A stretch of 64,000 nt of DNA from Nelumbo lutea (lineage: Eukaryota; Streptophyta; Magnoliopsida; Proteales; Nelumbonaceae). Location: the NCBI GenBank assembly GCA_022828595.1, contig JAKGHH010000001.1, positions 124,818,999-124,882,998 on the forward strand. The letters run 5' to 3'. The translations under genes and the position numbers were made by a program. Shown here one piece after another: positions 22,479-32,858 of this stretch. Position 1 is the first letter of the stretch. Every line of letters begins with the position of its first letter. The notes under the pieces are model-generated. The model did not search any database. It saw nothing but the letters and a program-made list of their open reading frames with translations, and was not told where the DNA came from.

Positions 22479-23352
22479 TGATGTAGGGTGATTTGGCCCG
22501 ACCTCGTAGCACAAGGACACGTGGATATAACCTAGCATAAGTGACAACTCAGCATGACAGCCTGGCCGCTACTTGGCGTAGCAAGCTTGCTGAAGCCCAG
22601 TCAAACAACTCGTTGAGTGTAATAGCTCGTCAAGAAGCCAGGCCCCCTTGCCCCAAACCTGAGGATGGAGCACCCCGAGCTCCCACGTGCAAAGGGGACC
22701 CGAGCTCCTCCTAAGGGACTTCGAGCTCTCCCTTCCTAAGAAGGAAGCACCACAACTTTTGGCTGAGTGTCCTGAGGGAGAAACACATTGGGACAACAAC
22801 ATCAAGACTCCTGCTCGTACTTGCTTAAGGTTCGCCCCTAGTACGGGCACCTCGGTGCAAGGCAGACCTGCCCCAGGTGGTTCAGTGTACGGTAACTCGG
22901 CAGACTGCAGGGAGATCTGCCTAACATCCATACTTGCCAGATCTGGTGGCAGTGCTCGGATCCCTTGCCAGGCGGCGTTCTACCTGCCATCTCTGAAAGG
23001 CATGGCGCGCCTGTCGTCGTGCCCTACAGTAGCAGCCAGTAGCGGCAGCCTGTGCCTGCCACCTCTACCCAGTCAGTAATAGCTAGGCCAGTGACGGTTA
23101 AGCCTGATGTGACCGAGCTCTGGTATAAAAGGACCCTGACCCTCAAGAAGAATATGTATTGAAACTTAAGCACTTTCAGCACTATTACTCTCTGTTCTTC
23201 ATTTGAGATTTCTCCAGTTCTAACTTAATCATCAGAGTGTTTCCATCGGAAGAGCTCCCCGGGAATCCTTCACCTTCTTCTCCCTCTCAAGTGCCGCCCG
23301 TCCGTGTTAGAAGCCAAATCACAGATAAGAATGCCCAGATTATGCAGCATCA
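22479..23352 (+). repeat. 3' LTR of element 1
   Basis: This 874-bp LTR is preceded by the polypurine tract at 22462-22477. It retains TATAAAAG at 23124-23131 and ends GCAGCATCA. The following ACAAG is the target duplication, and the interrupted repeat copy C resumes there. Confidence 0.9.
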
Positions 23353-23645
23353 ACAAGATCCGATGGGAGATGAGATGCCAAGGTCTGAGTTTAGGTCATA
23401 GGAGTGAGAGACAGATTCGAACTTGAAAGATTGAGACTGACTTTTTTGGGTGAAATGGGAGTTAACGGCCGTTTCATTAGCTCCGCACGAGACTGAGATG
23501 CATACGTGTGGTAAGACACGCGGCAACTTCTAATGGTGTGTGACGATTTTGGGGCGCAAGTCGGTTGGGCAGATTCGAACCCGGCAAATTTCTCAGGTGA
23601 GCCATATGGTGTTGGTGGACCTACCTCTCTCCCATTTCACACTCT
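23353..23645 (-). repeat. Inverted-repeat copy C, part 2
   Basis: This is the continuation of the repeat begun at 12590-12739. Landmarks in order are ACAAGATCCG, AAGGTCTGAGTTTAGG, TTTTTTGGGTGAAAT, TTAACGGCCGTTTCATTAGC, TCCGCACGAG, GGGGCGCAAGTCGGT and AGATTCGAACCCG; all match the reverse complement of 11760-12060. The Pol III B-box-like AGATTCGAACCC is better preserved here than in copy B. Confidence 0.7.
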
Positions 23646-24060
23646 TCACCCTTGAACTTGATATGAGGTTTGGAAATCTGTTAGGACGGTAGTTGGTGTA
23701 TCATCGATTCCCATCCTATCAAAGACTGGGCTGGTAAAAGAAGCATCATAGCTATTCCGTCGTTTCCTAGTCCGTATAGGAAGGAGTAACACTGATTAAA
23801 TGATTTACCGTACTTCAGAGTTCAGACTTCAGAATTCAGATGCATTTAAAAGTTTCTTTCCTTTTAGTGGCTCATACTTATCTGAAACCATTAAACTCCG
23901 ATTTTGTTTGAACGGGCTTAGCACCGACTGAATCCCATTTCGCTCGCTCAATAAATGGTGACAGTCGGGTTGTTGAGAATTGAGATGGGGAGGAGAGGCA
24001 GAGTCATACCCCTTTTTACCCACCGCTTCCAGTCCGTTGTTCAGCCTTCTCAGATCTCTC
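23646..24060 (+). promoter_or_regulatory. Upstream region of the Ole e 1-like gene
   Basis: No coding feature is supported. It is presumed to be the promoter and 5' UTR of the gene at 24061. No clear TATA box was identified, and the gene's proximal promoter abuts repeat copy C. Confidence 0.4.
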
Positions 24061-24228
24061 ATGTACATGGGTTCTCTTCTCGATCTCTTATTGGCAGCTC
24101 TTCTCCTTGCTACAACCATCGGAGAAACGCGAGGTGATGCCTTGGTCACGGGCACCGTCTTTTGCGATCAATGCAGAGACGGGGAGAGAAGTCTCTTTGA
24201 TTACCCACTCTCCGGTGATTCACCATTT

Positions 24229-24272
<44 letters not shown>

Positions 24273-25212
24273 TTACTGTATGTATTTAAGATAAGATATT
24301 CATTTTCTTTATTTGTGAGTTACGATCTGCAGGGGTGAAGGTTGCGGTGGTGTGTGGGGGAAGCAACGGGCAGGCGATGATGTGGAATTTGGACACGACG
24401 AATTGGTTCGGAAGCTATGCCATGAAATTCGAGGGCAGCCCGGACTTGAGCGGTTGCTACGCCAAGGTGTCGAACAGCGGTCAGGATGCGCCTACAGACT
24501 GTGGGGCATCGGCGGGGCCTCCCCAGAGTCTAACGCTCATGTTCAAGCTGTTTAACATGGAGCTTTATACCGTGGACCCATTACTTTCTCAGCCTGCCCA
24601 ACCCATGTTCTTTTGCCCAACATCCGCCAAGCCTGTACCTCCACCTCCACCGCTGGTGGTAAACCCACCACCACCCAGTCCTCCATCGGTCAGGTTCCCT
24701 CCAATGCCGCCAGTCCCCTCCTTGGAAGCTTCCGCTTGTCCCTCCCGGTAAGTTTATTTTGCTAGGAATTTCTGATCAGTAAGCCGTGATCTCCCCCCAA
24801 GGCACAAGCTATTTAAATGACTTTCTTTTTTCTGACCAAACGGATGTAATTTGCCAGGAGTTGGGTGATGCCTCAATACCAGTGTTACTGGAAGGTGGTG
24901 GGACCAGACACAAGAGTGGCCGTTGCTTTCGGACTGATCGCAGCAAGGAGGTATGGGACGGAGATGACCCTGTGGGATGGGCTTCAAGGGAGGGGGCAGC
25001 TGTACAGAACCCTTCTGAGAGAAGCGACCACCGCGCTTCTCAATTCCTATAACAGCATTGGGTTTACGTACGATACACTTAGCGTGATCTTGCACATGAA
25101 CTGGGCCTTGATGGGCTCTCCTCAACAGGCCCTTAAAACAGCATTAAGGTTTAAGAGGGCCAACTCAGGCTTTGGCAGTGTTCCCTGCGATTTCACCCCA
25201 TGCAAGTACTAA
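24061..25212 (+). CDS. Pollen Ole e 1 allergen/extensin-family secreted protein, three exons
   Basis: Exons are 24061-24214, 24333-24747 and 24858-25212, giving 307 residues. The splice sites keep frame: CCG|GTGATT...CTGCAG|GGG, CCG|GTAAGT...GCCAG|GAG. A second Met two codons in (24067) is an equally good start. A signal peptide (LLDLLLAALLLATTIG) precedes the Ole e 1 domain signature GTVFCDQCRDGERSLFDYPLSG, then GVKVAVVC and conserved cysteines (SGCYAKV, TDCG). A proline-rich, extensin-like segment (PPPPPLVVNPPPPSPPSV) follows at about residues 160-185. The C-terminal block is WVMPQYQCYWKVV, LLNSYNSIGF, ALKTALRFKRANSG and CDFTPCKY, typical of this cell-wall protein subfamily. Predicted extracellular or cell wall; exact function unknown. 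Intron 1 has a (CT)n run (24233-24265). Confidence 0.85.
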
Positions 25213-25531
25213 GTAGTAGTGAATACTGGTACATATATATACATCACCATCATCATCTGGTGCATTTCCTTTTTTTTTTTTTTTTTTTACATTACAACTA
25301 TTCTTCACTGTCATTCAGTTGTTAGGAAGAAATGTAAGAAGGATTGTGGCATCTAAATTCTTCACTTCTGTCCAAAATCATTTGGTGAAGAAGCTTTAAA
25401 TGGGTTTGCTTGAAAAGCAGAAAAAACTTCACTTAGCTTTGTGGTAATAGCATATATATATATATATATATAGGTTAACTTTTTCAAAATAATATCAATA
25501 AAGGATAAAAATACTATTCATAAATCATTTG
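25213..25531. other. 3' flank of the Ole e 1-like gene
   Basis: Probable 3' UTR and terminator region. It contains a T(n) run at 25269-25289 and a (TA)n microsatellite at about 25450-25472. No further gene is seen. Confidence 0.4.
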
Positions 25532-25969
25532 TAGGGCTGTTCACGGGTCGGGTTGGGTTGGTTTACTAAGATTTTTCAACCGAGACCTGGTCAAATTACC
25601 TGAAATTGAAATCGAAACAGAACATGTGTTAAGCAAAACTGATTTGGTTGATTTGAGTCAGGTTGGGTCGGTTTTGGTTCTAAGTTCAACCATGGTAATA
25701 AATTGGTAGATTGGAGAAAGAAGACTGCGATTTGATGTAAAAAAGGATATATAATTCTATTAGAGAAAGAATATTGAAATTGGTAGGGGGTGGACCAAGT
25801 TAGAATAGAAGTTATCAAAAAAATAGAAAGTCAAACTGTATTAGAGAAAGAAGACTAAAATTTGTATATTTCAAGAAACCTTCTAATCTAAATTAAAAGG
25901 ATACGTAATTCTAATTGTAATTGGTTGTTGGTGTAAAAGACCATAAAAATTAGGATCCTTTGATTATTG

Positions 25970-26325
25970 TTTTTAAACTTTTTCAAAAAAATTCCGAGCG
26001 ATACGGGCATATACTGAATCACCCATTCGATTTTTTTGAATTTCACTATCTATGTTCCCATCCTCCCTCTTATCTGGATCACAAAAAAATTCAGTTAAAT
26101 CCACGTCATTTAAACTCGATTCAGTTTGTGAGAAAGAAAAGATATAATTCAAAGAAAAATCATTAGAAATCAGAAATAAGAATCACATTGTATCCAACAT
26201 TACACTCTTAAGCAGAAGATTGTTAAAGAGAACAATCTTTATTCCGATCGAATCGGTCTGCTCTGGGGCAGAAGGATTCGAAATGGGGCGTGGCCAAGCG
26301 GTAAGGCAACGGGTTTTGGTCCCGC
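25970..26325 (+). other. Nuclear plastid DNA insertion (psbK-trnQ spacer and 5' part of trnQ-UUG)
   Basis: The block reads like the plastid spacer next to trnQ: landmarks are GGGCATATACTGAATCACCC, AGAACAATCTTTATTC and GAATCGGTCTGCTCTGGGGC, immediately followed by the trnQ gene start. The right border is sharp: similarity ends inside the tRNA after the anticodon stem. The left border is approximate. Identification rests on remembered plastid sequence, not an alignment. Confidence 0.75.
26284..26324 (+). pseudogene. trnQ-UUG: Truncated plastid trnQ-UUG
   Basis: TGGGGCG (acceptor 5' strand), TGGCCAAGCGGTAAGGCA (D arm) and the anticodon arm with loop TTTTGGT give anticodon TTG (26316-26318), i.e. 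tRNA-Gln(UUG). The variable region, T arm and 3' acceptor strand are missing, replaced by unrelated DNA, so it cannot yield a tRNA. Confidence 0.85.
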
Positions 26326-26621
26326 CAGTTGTCTTATAATACTTGTCATTAATGTCATTCTTAACTAGAAGATTAGAAATTAAGTTAGGCTGTAACTAGG
26401 ATAGAGACAACTTAGTTAAGTAGGAACTAAGTAGGTTGTAGGTACTAAATACTAAGTCGGTTTCGGTTTTCATATGTGAAAACCAAAATCGATCCGAACC
26501 ATCGGTTTATGATTTTTTACAACCCGAAATCGATCGATGTTGAAGAAAACCTGGCTGACTCGGGTTGGGTCAGTCCGGGTTGGTCGGGTTGGGTCTTCTT
26601 ATGAACAGCCCTAACCATTTG

Positions 26622-27408
26622 TTCACGAGAGCTGCTGCCCGCCATCGTCGTCTGCTACTGCCTACCGCCTCTGCCTTTGGCAACTTTGCCATAGGTGGTT
26701 GGAGGTACAGGTGGCGGCGGTTGTGCTGGTGGTTTCTCTGTCCAACGCTGCTACCTCTGGCCATCTCCGCCTCCGCCTCCGCCTCAGGCAACGTTACTGG
26801 AGATGGGTGGAGACAGGTGGTGGCAGCGGAGGGTAGAGGAATGACCACCAGTGCCACCTCTGCCTTTATATGTTAGAGACCCTTTAGCTTTTCATGTTTG
26901 CAATTGCAATAAACTATTTTGATTTTTGAATAAAAAAGCTGATGACCAGCCAAACACTAAGTGGGTCTTTGGCATCAGAGCATTTCACAAACGCTCCATT
27001 TTTGCTAATGTATCGGTTGATGCCTCATCAGCAATTAAATAGAATCGGTAAGAAAACCATATCCGCAATGATCGGTTTGGGATTTAGGAAAAGAGGAATT
27101 TCTTAAATTGTCAAATTGATGTTTTTTGAATCACTAAGGTGATGTGGCACATTGAAATTAGAAAATTTTCTGAGATGCCATAGAGTTTTCATTATAAATA
27201 TATTATAATATTAAGCCAAATAACTTTAAATTCCCAACGAGCCTGCATCTTGTTCTTTTTTTATGTTTTTGTGTTTTTTAAGTGAAATGAAACACTTGTA
27301 AATTGGGGCCCACTTGTGAAACAATCTAGTACCAAATACCCACTAAAAAACCATTGCCTTTCTTTCAAAACGTGGCTTTTCCAAATGTCTTTTTAGGCTA
27401 AAAATCAC
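26622..27408. other. Intergenic, no gene supported
   Basis: A GC-rich, low-complexity patch (CTCCGCCTCCGCCTCCGCCT near 26766) gives several short open frames on both strands, but none resembles a protein family. The rest is AT-rich. Confidence 0.4.
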
Positions 27409-27639
27409 TTAGGCCTTGGTTTATCTTTTTTTTTTTTTTTCTTTTTGAAAGATTCATTATATTAAGCAAAAGAGAAAGAAACAAGGTCTTCCACTTTAGG
27501 TATCCCATCTTGATAGTCATTTAGAATAAAAGATGATTGATTGTGGGGTCTTCACTAGTTGGGATACCTTGTGGGCTAAGCAGTTATATTTTCTATTTAC
27601 ATCATCAAAAACCACAAGTCTATAATCTGAAACTAGTAA

Positions 27640-30420
27640 ATTAATCTTCGACAAAAGCCAATGGTAAGACCAGGGTAATATAGTTTTCTAATTGAGTGCT
27701 TCAGTAACTTGCTGAGCATTCGAATATATACAGACTTCATTGATTCCCCATTGAGAGATTTCTGATAATGCCTGCAAAATAGCATATAATTTAGCCTGCA
27801 AGACCAATGCAATATGATTTGTTCTCCTTCCAATTATTCGAATGTAGGATAAGTTTTTGGAAAGAAATACAACACTATAGGAGTATAGGGAGTTTGAAAT
27901 TTTACCAGCATCAATAAAAATAATAAGATCTACAAAAGGGGATATGTTAGGGGTGATTTTGTCCATTAAGTGCTGAGCTTTGTGGAGATCCTTATCAATT
28001 TGTTACTTAGCTGTATGATAAAGAGTAAGTAATTTGAATGAGGAGGGTGGGGGATGAATGAGTCTTTTGTTAAAGATCATTTCATTTTTGCATACCAGAT
28101 GTAGTAGGAGGTTGTCGCTATCCAGCTGAAAATATTCATAAATAATGAGTGATCTGGAATTTGCTTATACAAATTTTTAATACAGCTACTCCAAGAGCCC
28201 GGATAAAGATTATGAAATTGGATATTCCAAGGATTTGCAAATAAAATTGCTTGAGTGAAGGTACAATCCATGAATAGGTGATCTAGATTTTCAATTTGTA
28301 ATTCACACATAGAGCATGTTGTTAGGTGATTATCATGAAAGATTTTATCTTTAACAGGGATGAAATTATTCAAAATTCTCCAAAAGAATAGTTGAAACCA
28401 AGGGTACAGTTTTAAGTTTCCAAAGTTTTTTAAAACAAAAAGATAAGTCTAGGTCTACTTAGGTATCCGGTGTTATTTCGATTTTTTTTGTAACTTTCTT
28501 TTACTATGAATTTGCCTAAGTTATGGTAGATCCAGACCCAAGAATTGGGATAGGAGTGAGAAAATGGGAGTATTTAAAAATTTTAAGGCTTCTTCAGTAC
28601 CAAAAAAAGAATGTATAATGTTCTGATTCCATTGACCTTGGTGTATAAGCTGATCTATGTTGATACTTTTAAGATGAAGTGCTAACGGGAAAGCTATCCA
28701 AAAAAATTGATTCTGATCTTATATCCAAGGCCTTTGAAAGATTGGAAAGTTTGAATTTTCTTTAACTATGACTCTGCCTTCAGAATTGAGTTCTATTAAT
28801 GCTGGTGCCATGGATTTTCCAAAAGAAGGAGCTTGAAGTTGTAATGGAGTGGGGGAATAAATTTGACTGTTTTAGATACTTTTATTTCCAAAGTTAGGCC
28901 CATACTTTGTCTTGCTCATTCAGAAATCTCCAAGCTGTCTTTTTAAGAAGGGTTTTGTTAGTTAATTGTAGATTTCTGAATCCTAACCCTTCCTGGGTTT
29001 TAGGTAGCATTAAGGTATTTTAGGAACACCGGCGGAAAGGGTGAGGTTTAGATTGAGAGGTTCCTCACTAGAAGTTCTTAATTATTTTTTTCATATGATT
29101 CATGGTTTTTCGGGGTAACTTTACTAAAGTCATGGCACAAACTGGAATGGAATGATGAACATATTGAATTAGTACTTGTTTACCTACCTGACTTATAGCC
29201 GAAACCCTCTAGGAATTGAGTTTTGATTTTAAGTTATCTAGGATAAAGGCTAATTTAGAGTGTTTATTTCTATTCCAGAAGATGGGAAGTCCTAGATATT
29301 TGGAATCTTTATGTAATGGCTTAATTTTAAGTTGTTTCGAAATTAACCTTTGAAGTCTTGGATGAATGTTTTTACTATAGTAAATTCTAGATTTTTCCAT
29401 ATTCACTAATTAACTTGAAAGGGATTGAAAATTGTTGATAATTTGTATCAGATTACTAATTCTACTCTATGAGCTCTGATGAAAATTATAACATCATCTA
29501 AAAAGAAAATATGGGAAATTTTTGGAGAGGATCGGGAAATGGGGATACCTTAAAGTTTTCCTTCTTGTTTGACTTGGTGAATGAGTCTTGACAGTCCTTT
29601 CATTGCTAGTATGAAAAGATAAGGAGACAAAGGATCTCTTTGTCTCAAACCCCTAGAAGGATGAAAATGACTTTCTAAAGTTCCATTAATGAGGATTGAA
29701 TAAGAAATAGTTGAGATACACTTTTGATTAGCTGGTAGAAATTTGGGGTAAAACCCAAGAAATTTGGGGTCAAACCCCTAGGAATAAAAGCTGCTTGGTT
29801 TGGGGAGATACTCTAAGACTTTACAAAGCCTACCAGGTATAACTTTAGCAATTATTTTATAGGTGACGTTGCATAGATTGATAGGTCTAAAGTCCTGGAC
29901 TTTAGTGTATTCCACTTTTTTTGGGAGGAGACAGATAAATGTATGGTTTAGCTTTTTTAGAATTTTTTTTATTCTGGAAAAATTCTTGTACCAAAATAAC
30001 TTAATCCGGTCCCATCAGACCACAGAATTCCTTAAAAATGAGGGCAAGCATACAATCGGGACCTAGGGATTTTAGACTCCCAATACTAAAAGGGACTTCT
30101 TTAATCTCCTTAGCAGAAGGAATAGTTGTGAGCATGCTATTTTCTTCCTCTGAAATTATTGGGGAACATAGATTTGATATTTCTTCTAACTCTTCATGAG
30201 TTTGGGAGGAGTAAAGATTAGATAAGTAATCAAGAAAAACTCTAGTGATGTCAGCATGCTCAGTTTTCAAATTATTTTGTTTGTCTGTAATTCCTTCTAT
30301 ATAATTCAGTTTCCTTCTAAAGAGTACTCTTATGGAAGAAATTTGTGTTTTTGTCTCCCAATTGCAACCAAGTTTGACAAGAAGTTTGTCTCCATAAACT
30401 TTCCAGCTGAATGGTTGCAT
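27640..30420 (-). pseudogene. LINE ORF2 RT to RNase H remnant
   Basis: RT pieces are readable in separate frames: LGPDCMLALIFKEF near 30050, RQRDPLSPYLFILAMKGL near 29600 (the conserved GxxQGDPLSP-like block with R for G), and FLDDVIIF near 29485 in place of the usual FADD. Then come SKYLGLPIFW near 29300, a zf-RVT-like C-x2-C/H segment (CSMCELQIENLDHLFMDC, 28373-28077) and RNase H (IFIDAGKISN, LQAKLYAILQAL). Multiple stops show long inactivity. Confidence 0.75.
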
Positions 30421-30613
30421 GATTTAACTCCTTATATAAATTATTCTCCTAATCAACGATTCCTGATTGTTCCAACTAAATTATTTGATCTTCCAAATTC
30501 TGGATTTCGATTATTGGTTCAATGAATTGGGATTTCCTCCAATTGATTAAATGTTTCTTTAGAGTATCTAATTTTTGAGTATTTCGATAGGCTACATGGC
30601 CATTAATTGAAAT

Positions 30614-31432
30614 CTACCAACTATCCTCAATGATTTTCTTACATGAAGTTTCTAACAGCCACATCTCAAAGAATCTGAAAGGTTTGGGGTGGCTGAAGAT
30701 TTTTGAGTTCAGATTCAAGAGGAAGGGGTGGCGATCTGAGCCCCATTTAGAACCTAAAGAAAGGGTTGCTTGAGGAAAGATAGATAGCCAGTTATGAGAC
30801 ATGACAGCTCTATCCAGGGTTCTTTGGATGTGTCCTATTGTTCTTTTGTTTGTCCAGGAAATGCCTCCTTGTAAATTTAACTCAAGTAAATTGTGTTCAA
30901 TTATCAAATTTCTGTATTGTTTGGAAGCTAATCTAGAGGAATTGTAAGAAGTTGAATGTTCTAAAGAGATTACAGAGGTAGCTTCATTGAAGTCCCCAAT
31001 GAGCAGATGTGGATTATCTAAATTATGTAACTTTGAATTCAGATCTAACCAAAAATTATTTCTAAGGTGTTTCACAGTAGGACCATAAATGAAAATAAAA
31101 AACCAATTACAATTAGAAGAGTGAACTTTTAAGCCTCGAAGTTGAAAGCTCAATAGTAACCAAAAAACAACTTTCCACATTATTGCTAATCCTCTGGCTT
31201 TTCCTTCAGGATTAACAATGATAAAATTAGGATAACGTAATTTAGTAGTTAAAGAATTTATTTTAAATTTTGGAATTTTTGTCTCACACAAAAATATAAA
31301 GTCTGAGCTTAATTGGTGGATAAAGTCCCTTAACCCCTGAATTGCCTTGGGGCATCCTGCCCTACGGCAGTTCCAACTCATAATAATGATTGATACAAGT
31401 GGGGCTAATAAGGGCCAGCCACCTCCACCCAT
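30614..31432 (-). pseudogene. LINE ORF2 endonuclease domain
   Basis: This is an uninterrupted 272-residue frame (first ~16 residues are probably upstream leader; MSWNCRRAG is the usual domain start). Apurinic-like endonuclease motifs are visible in order: SWNCR, LCETK, GDFNE, TLDRA and SDRHPF (normally SDHxP). It would nick target DNA to prime reverse transcription. The ORF ends before the RT domain, so the element's ORF2 is split. Confidence 0.8.
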
Positions 31433-31593
31433 AGAAAGTGAATCACTAGGGAGACAGAGTAAAAATAGAGACTTACCGCTTCCTGATTCTCTGAAGCATT
31501 GAGATTCACAAAGTCACTAAAGATGGGATGACACCATGATCGTCGTAAGGTCTTCTTAGCTCTCAGCCATGGTCATGGGTGATTCATGGAACG

Positions 31594-31945
31594 TCGATTA
31601 AAAATCTGATCAAAGGAATGTCCTGAAATATTCGGAATGAGCTGAGAACATTGACAAAACAGATGACCAATTCTTCCACACACATAACAGGTCCTAGGGA
31701 GATCTTTGTAGAGGCGCTAGAAGCAGGCTATTGGAATCCGTATTCCAAAGCTTGTAGAGGCCTTGAACTATGTCATCAAATTGGTCAATTAAACGGGGAA
31801 AGGGACGACATATAAGAGAAAGCTGCCAGTTTTCACCAATACTTGGAGGAATGAGGTGTTGGATGTTTACCACATCTACTCTAGCATTTCCGTTTCTTTG
31901 GAGCATTTGTTGGAATGCTTCATTGAGAGCTTCCGGATTCTCCAT
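31594..31945 (-). pseudogene. LINE ORF1 remnant with CCHC zinc knuckle
   Basis: The protein starts MENPEALNEAFQQML and continues 83 residues to a stop. In the adjoining frame the motif CYVCGRIGHLFCQC fits C-x2-C-x4-H-x4-C, the RNA-binding knuckle of plant L1 ORF1 proteins. The order (ORF1 upstream of endonuclease) matches the family. The frame is interrupted, so no functional protein is expected. Confidence 0.6.
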
Positions 31946-32858
31946 TGAGTAGAGGAAAGGGAGAAAGACTGGGAAGACTTAGATACTGGGAGAGGGAAAG
32001 ATAGTAAGTGGAGAAGCATTAGAATAGAGGAAGAATAGGCAAGAGAGTAAAGAGAGAAAAAGAAACTAAAAAATATTAAGACTATTTATTTAGATTACTA
32101 ACAAAAGCAAATTGCTCGCATTAAAGTTATAGTGCAAGCAATTTGCTTGATAGGAGATTTGAGATAAGCGTATTTAGATTACCACATCTACTCTAACAAA
32201 AAATATTAAGACTATTTATTTAGATTACCACATCTACTCTAACAAAAGCAAAACGGTAAACATAACTCCAATTTGATGTAACTATGCATTAAAGATGACA
32301 GGTGGTGTAACAAAATAGCGAATTTATGACAGATTGATAGGAGATTTGAGATAAGTGTACTCCCATTAATTACTCAAATTGCTTGCAGAAGTTATAGTGC
32401 AACGTGTTAAAACGCCGACAATGAAGCTTCATGCTGATTTTCAAAGTAGTGGCTATGTATAATCATTTACCTTGGTTTTCTAAACTAGTCGCATTTTGAG
32501 TTGCTTTTACATTTTCTTTATCATCTTAGTTCGTTGGAGCGATTGTATACCGACGATAATCACCCTTTGCTGAATCTACAAACTTTTCATCCGAAAAAAT
32601 GAGTTCTGCTGCATCTTCAATTCCTTCCTATCCTTGATGATGTGGATGGAGCTCAGTTGATTGTGTATTGGAGCTATAATCTACCACTTTGGGTACTTGT
32701 AGTCGAAGAATCTGATTTGGGTAATATGTCTTTTCAGCCGATTGTGTATTGGAGCTCTAATCTACTACTCTGGGTACTTGTAGTTAAAGAATCTTATTTG
32801 CACTCTCAATTTAAGTTCCAACTTCAAACAACGCAGAATGTTTAGGCCTTGGTTTATC

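Larger units (their letters stand above)
12740..23352 (+). mobile_element. LTR retrotransposon 1: Ty3/gypsy, Tat lineage (10.6 kb, degenerate)
   Basis: LTRs (12740-13661 and 22479-23352) begin TGATG and end CATCA. Next to them are a primer-binding site (TGGCACCATCTGTGGGA, 13664) and a polypurine tract (GGGGAGTGGGGGGCAA, 22462-22477). The order gag-PR-RT-RNaseH-aRNH-IN identifies Ty3/gypsy; the second, archaeal-type RNase H (NNEAEYEALIAGL, SDSQLVVNQV) is diagnostic of the Tat lineage. The flanks ACAAC/ACAAG are a 5-bp target duplication with one change. Many stops, frameshifts and deletions show it is long dead. It inserted in repeat copy C. An antisense reading frame lies between IN and the 3' LTR. 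Confidence 0.92.
25532..26613. mobile_element. hAT-like non-autonomous element carrying plastid DNA
   Basis: The ends TAGGGCTGTTCA (25532-25543) and TGAACAGCCCTA (26602-26613) are perfect inverted repeats. Just inside, GGGTCGGGTTGGGT on the left and GGTCGGGTTGGGT on the right are direct-sense similar. ATCATTTG (25524-25531) and ACCATTTG (26614-26621) form an 8-bp target duplication with one mismatch, the length expected for hAT elements. There is no transposase. The interior includes a plastid-derived block (about 25970-26325) with part of trnQ. TAGGGCTGTTCA-type termini are known from plant hAT-like MITEs. Confidence 0.75.
27409..32858 (-). mobile_element. L1-type LINE with RNase H, complete length, bounded by 17-bp target duplication
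   Basis: TTAGGCCTTGGTTTATC occurs at 27409-27425 and at 32842-32858. Directly inside the left copy is a T-run (27426-27441), the poly(A) tail of a minus-strand element. Inside, in transcript order from the right, are ORF1 with a CCHC knuckle (~31945-31600), ORF2 endonuclease (~31385-30614), reverse transcriptase (~30420-28700), a zf-RVT-like region and RNase H (~28373-27640). The 5' UTR (about 32060-32841) contains two local duplications (unit at 32071 and 32201; 81-bp unit at 32654 and 32735). Numerous stops and frameshifts break ORF2. Confidence 0.9.

Noticed and set aside
26284..26324. Functional nuclear tRNA-Gln gene
   Set aside because: Lacks the T arm and the 3' acceptor strand; sequence is of plastid type and part of a plastid insertion.
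26570..26857. Protein-coding gene in the GC-rich patch
   Set aside because: Long frames on both strands result from low-complexity GCC/TCC repeats and the absence of AT-rich stops.
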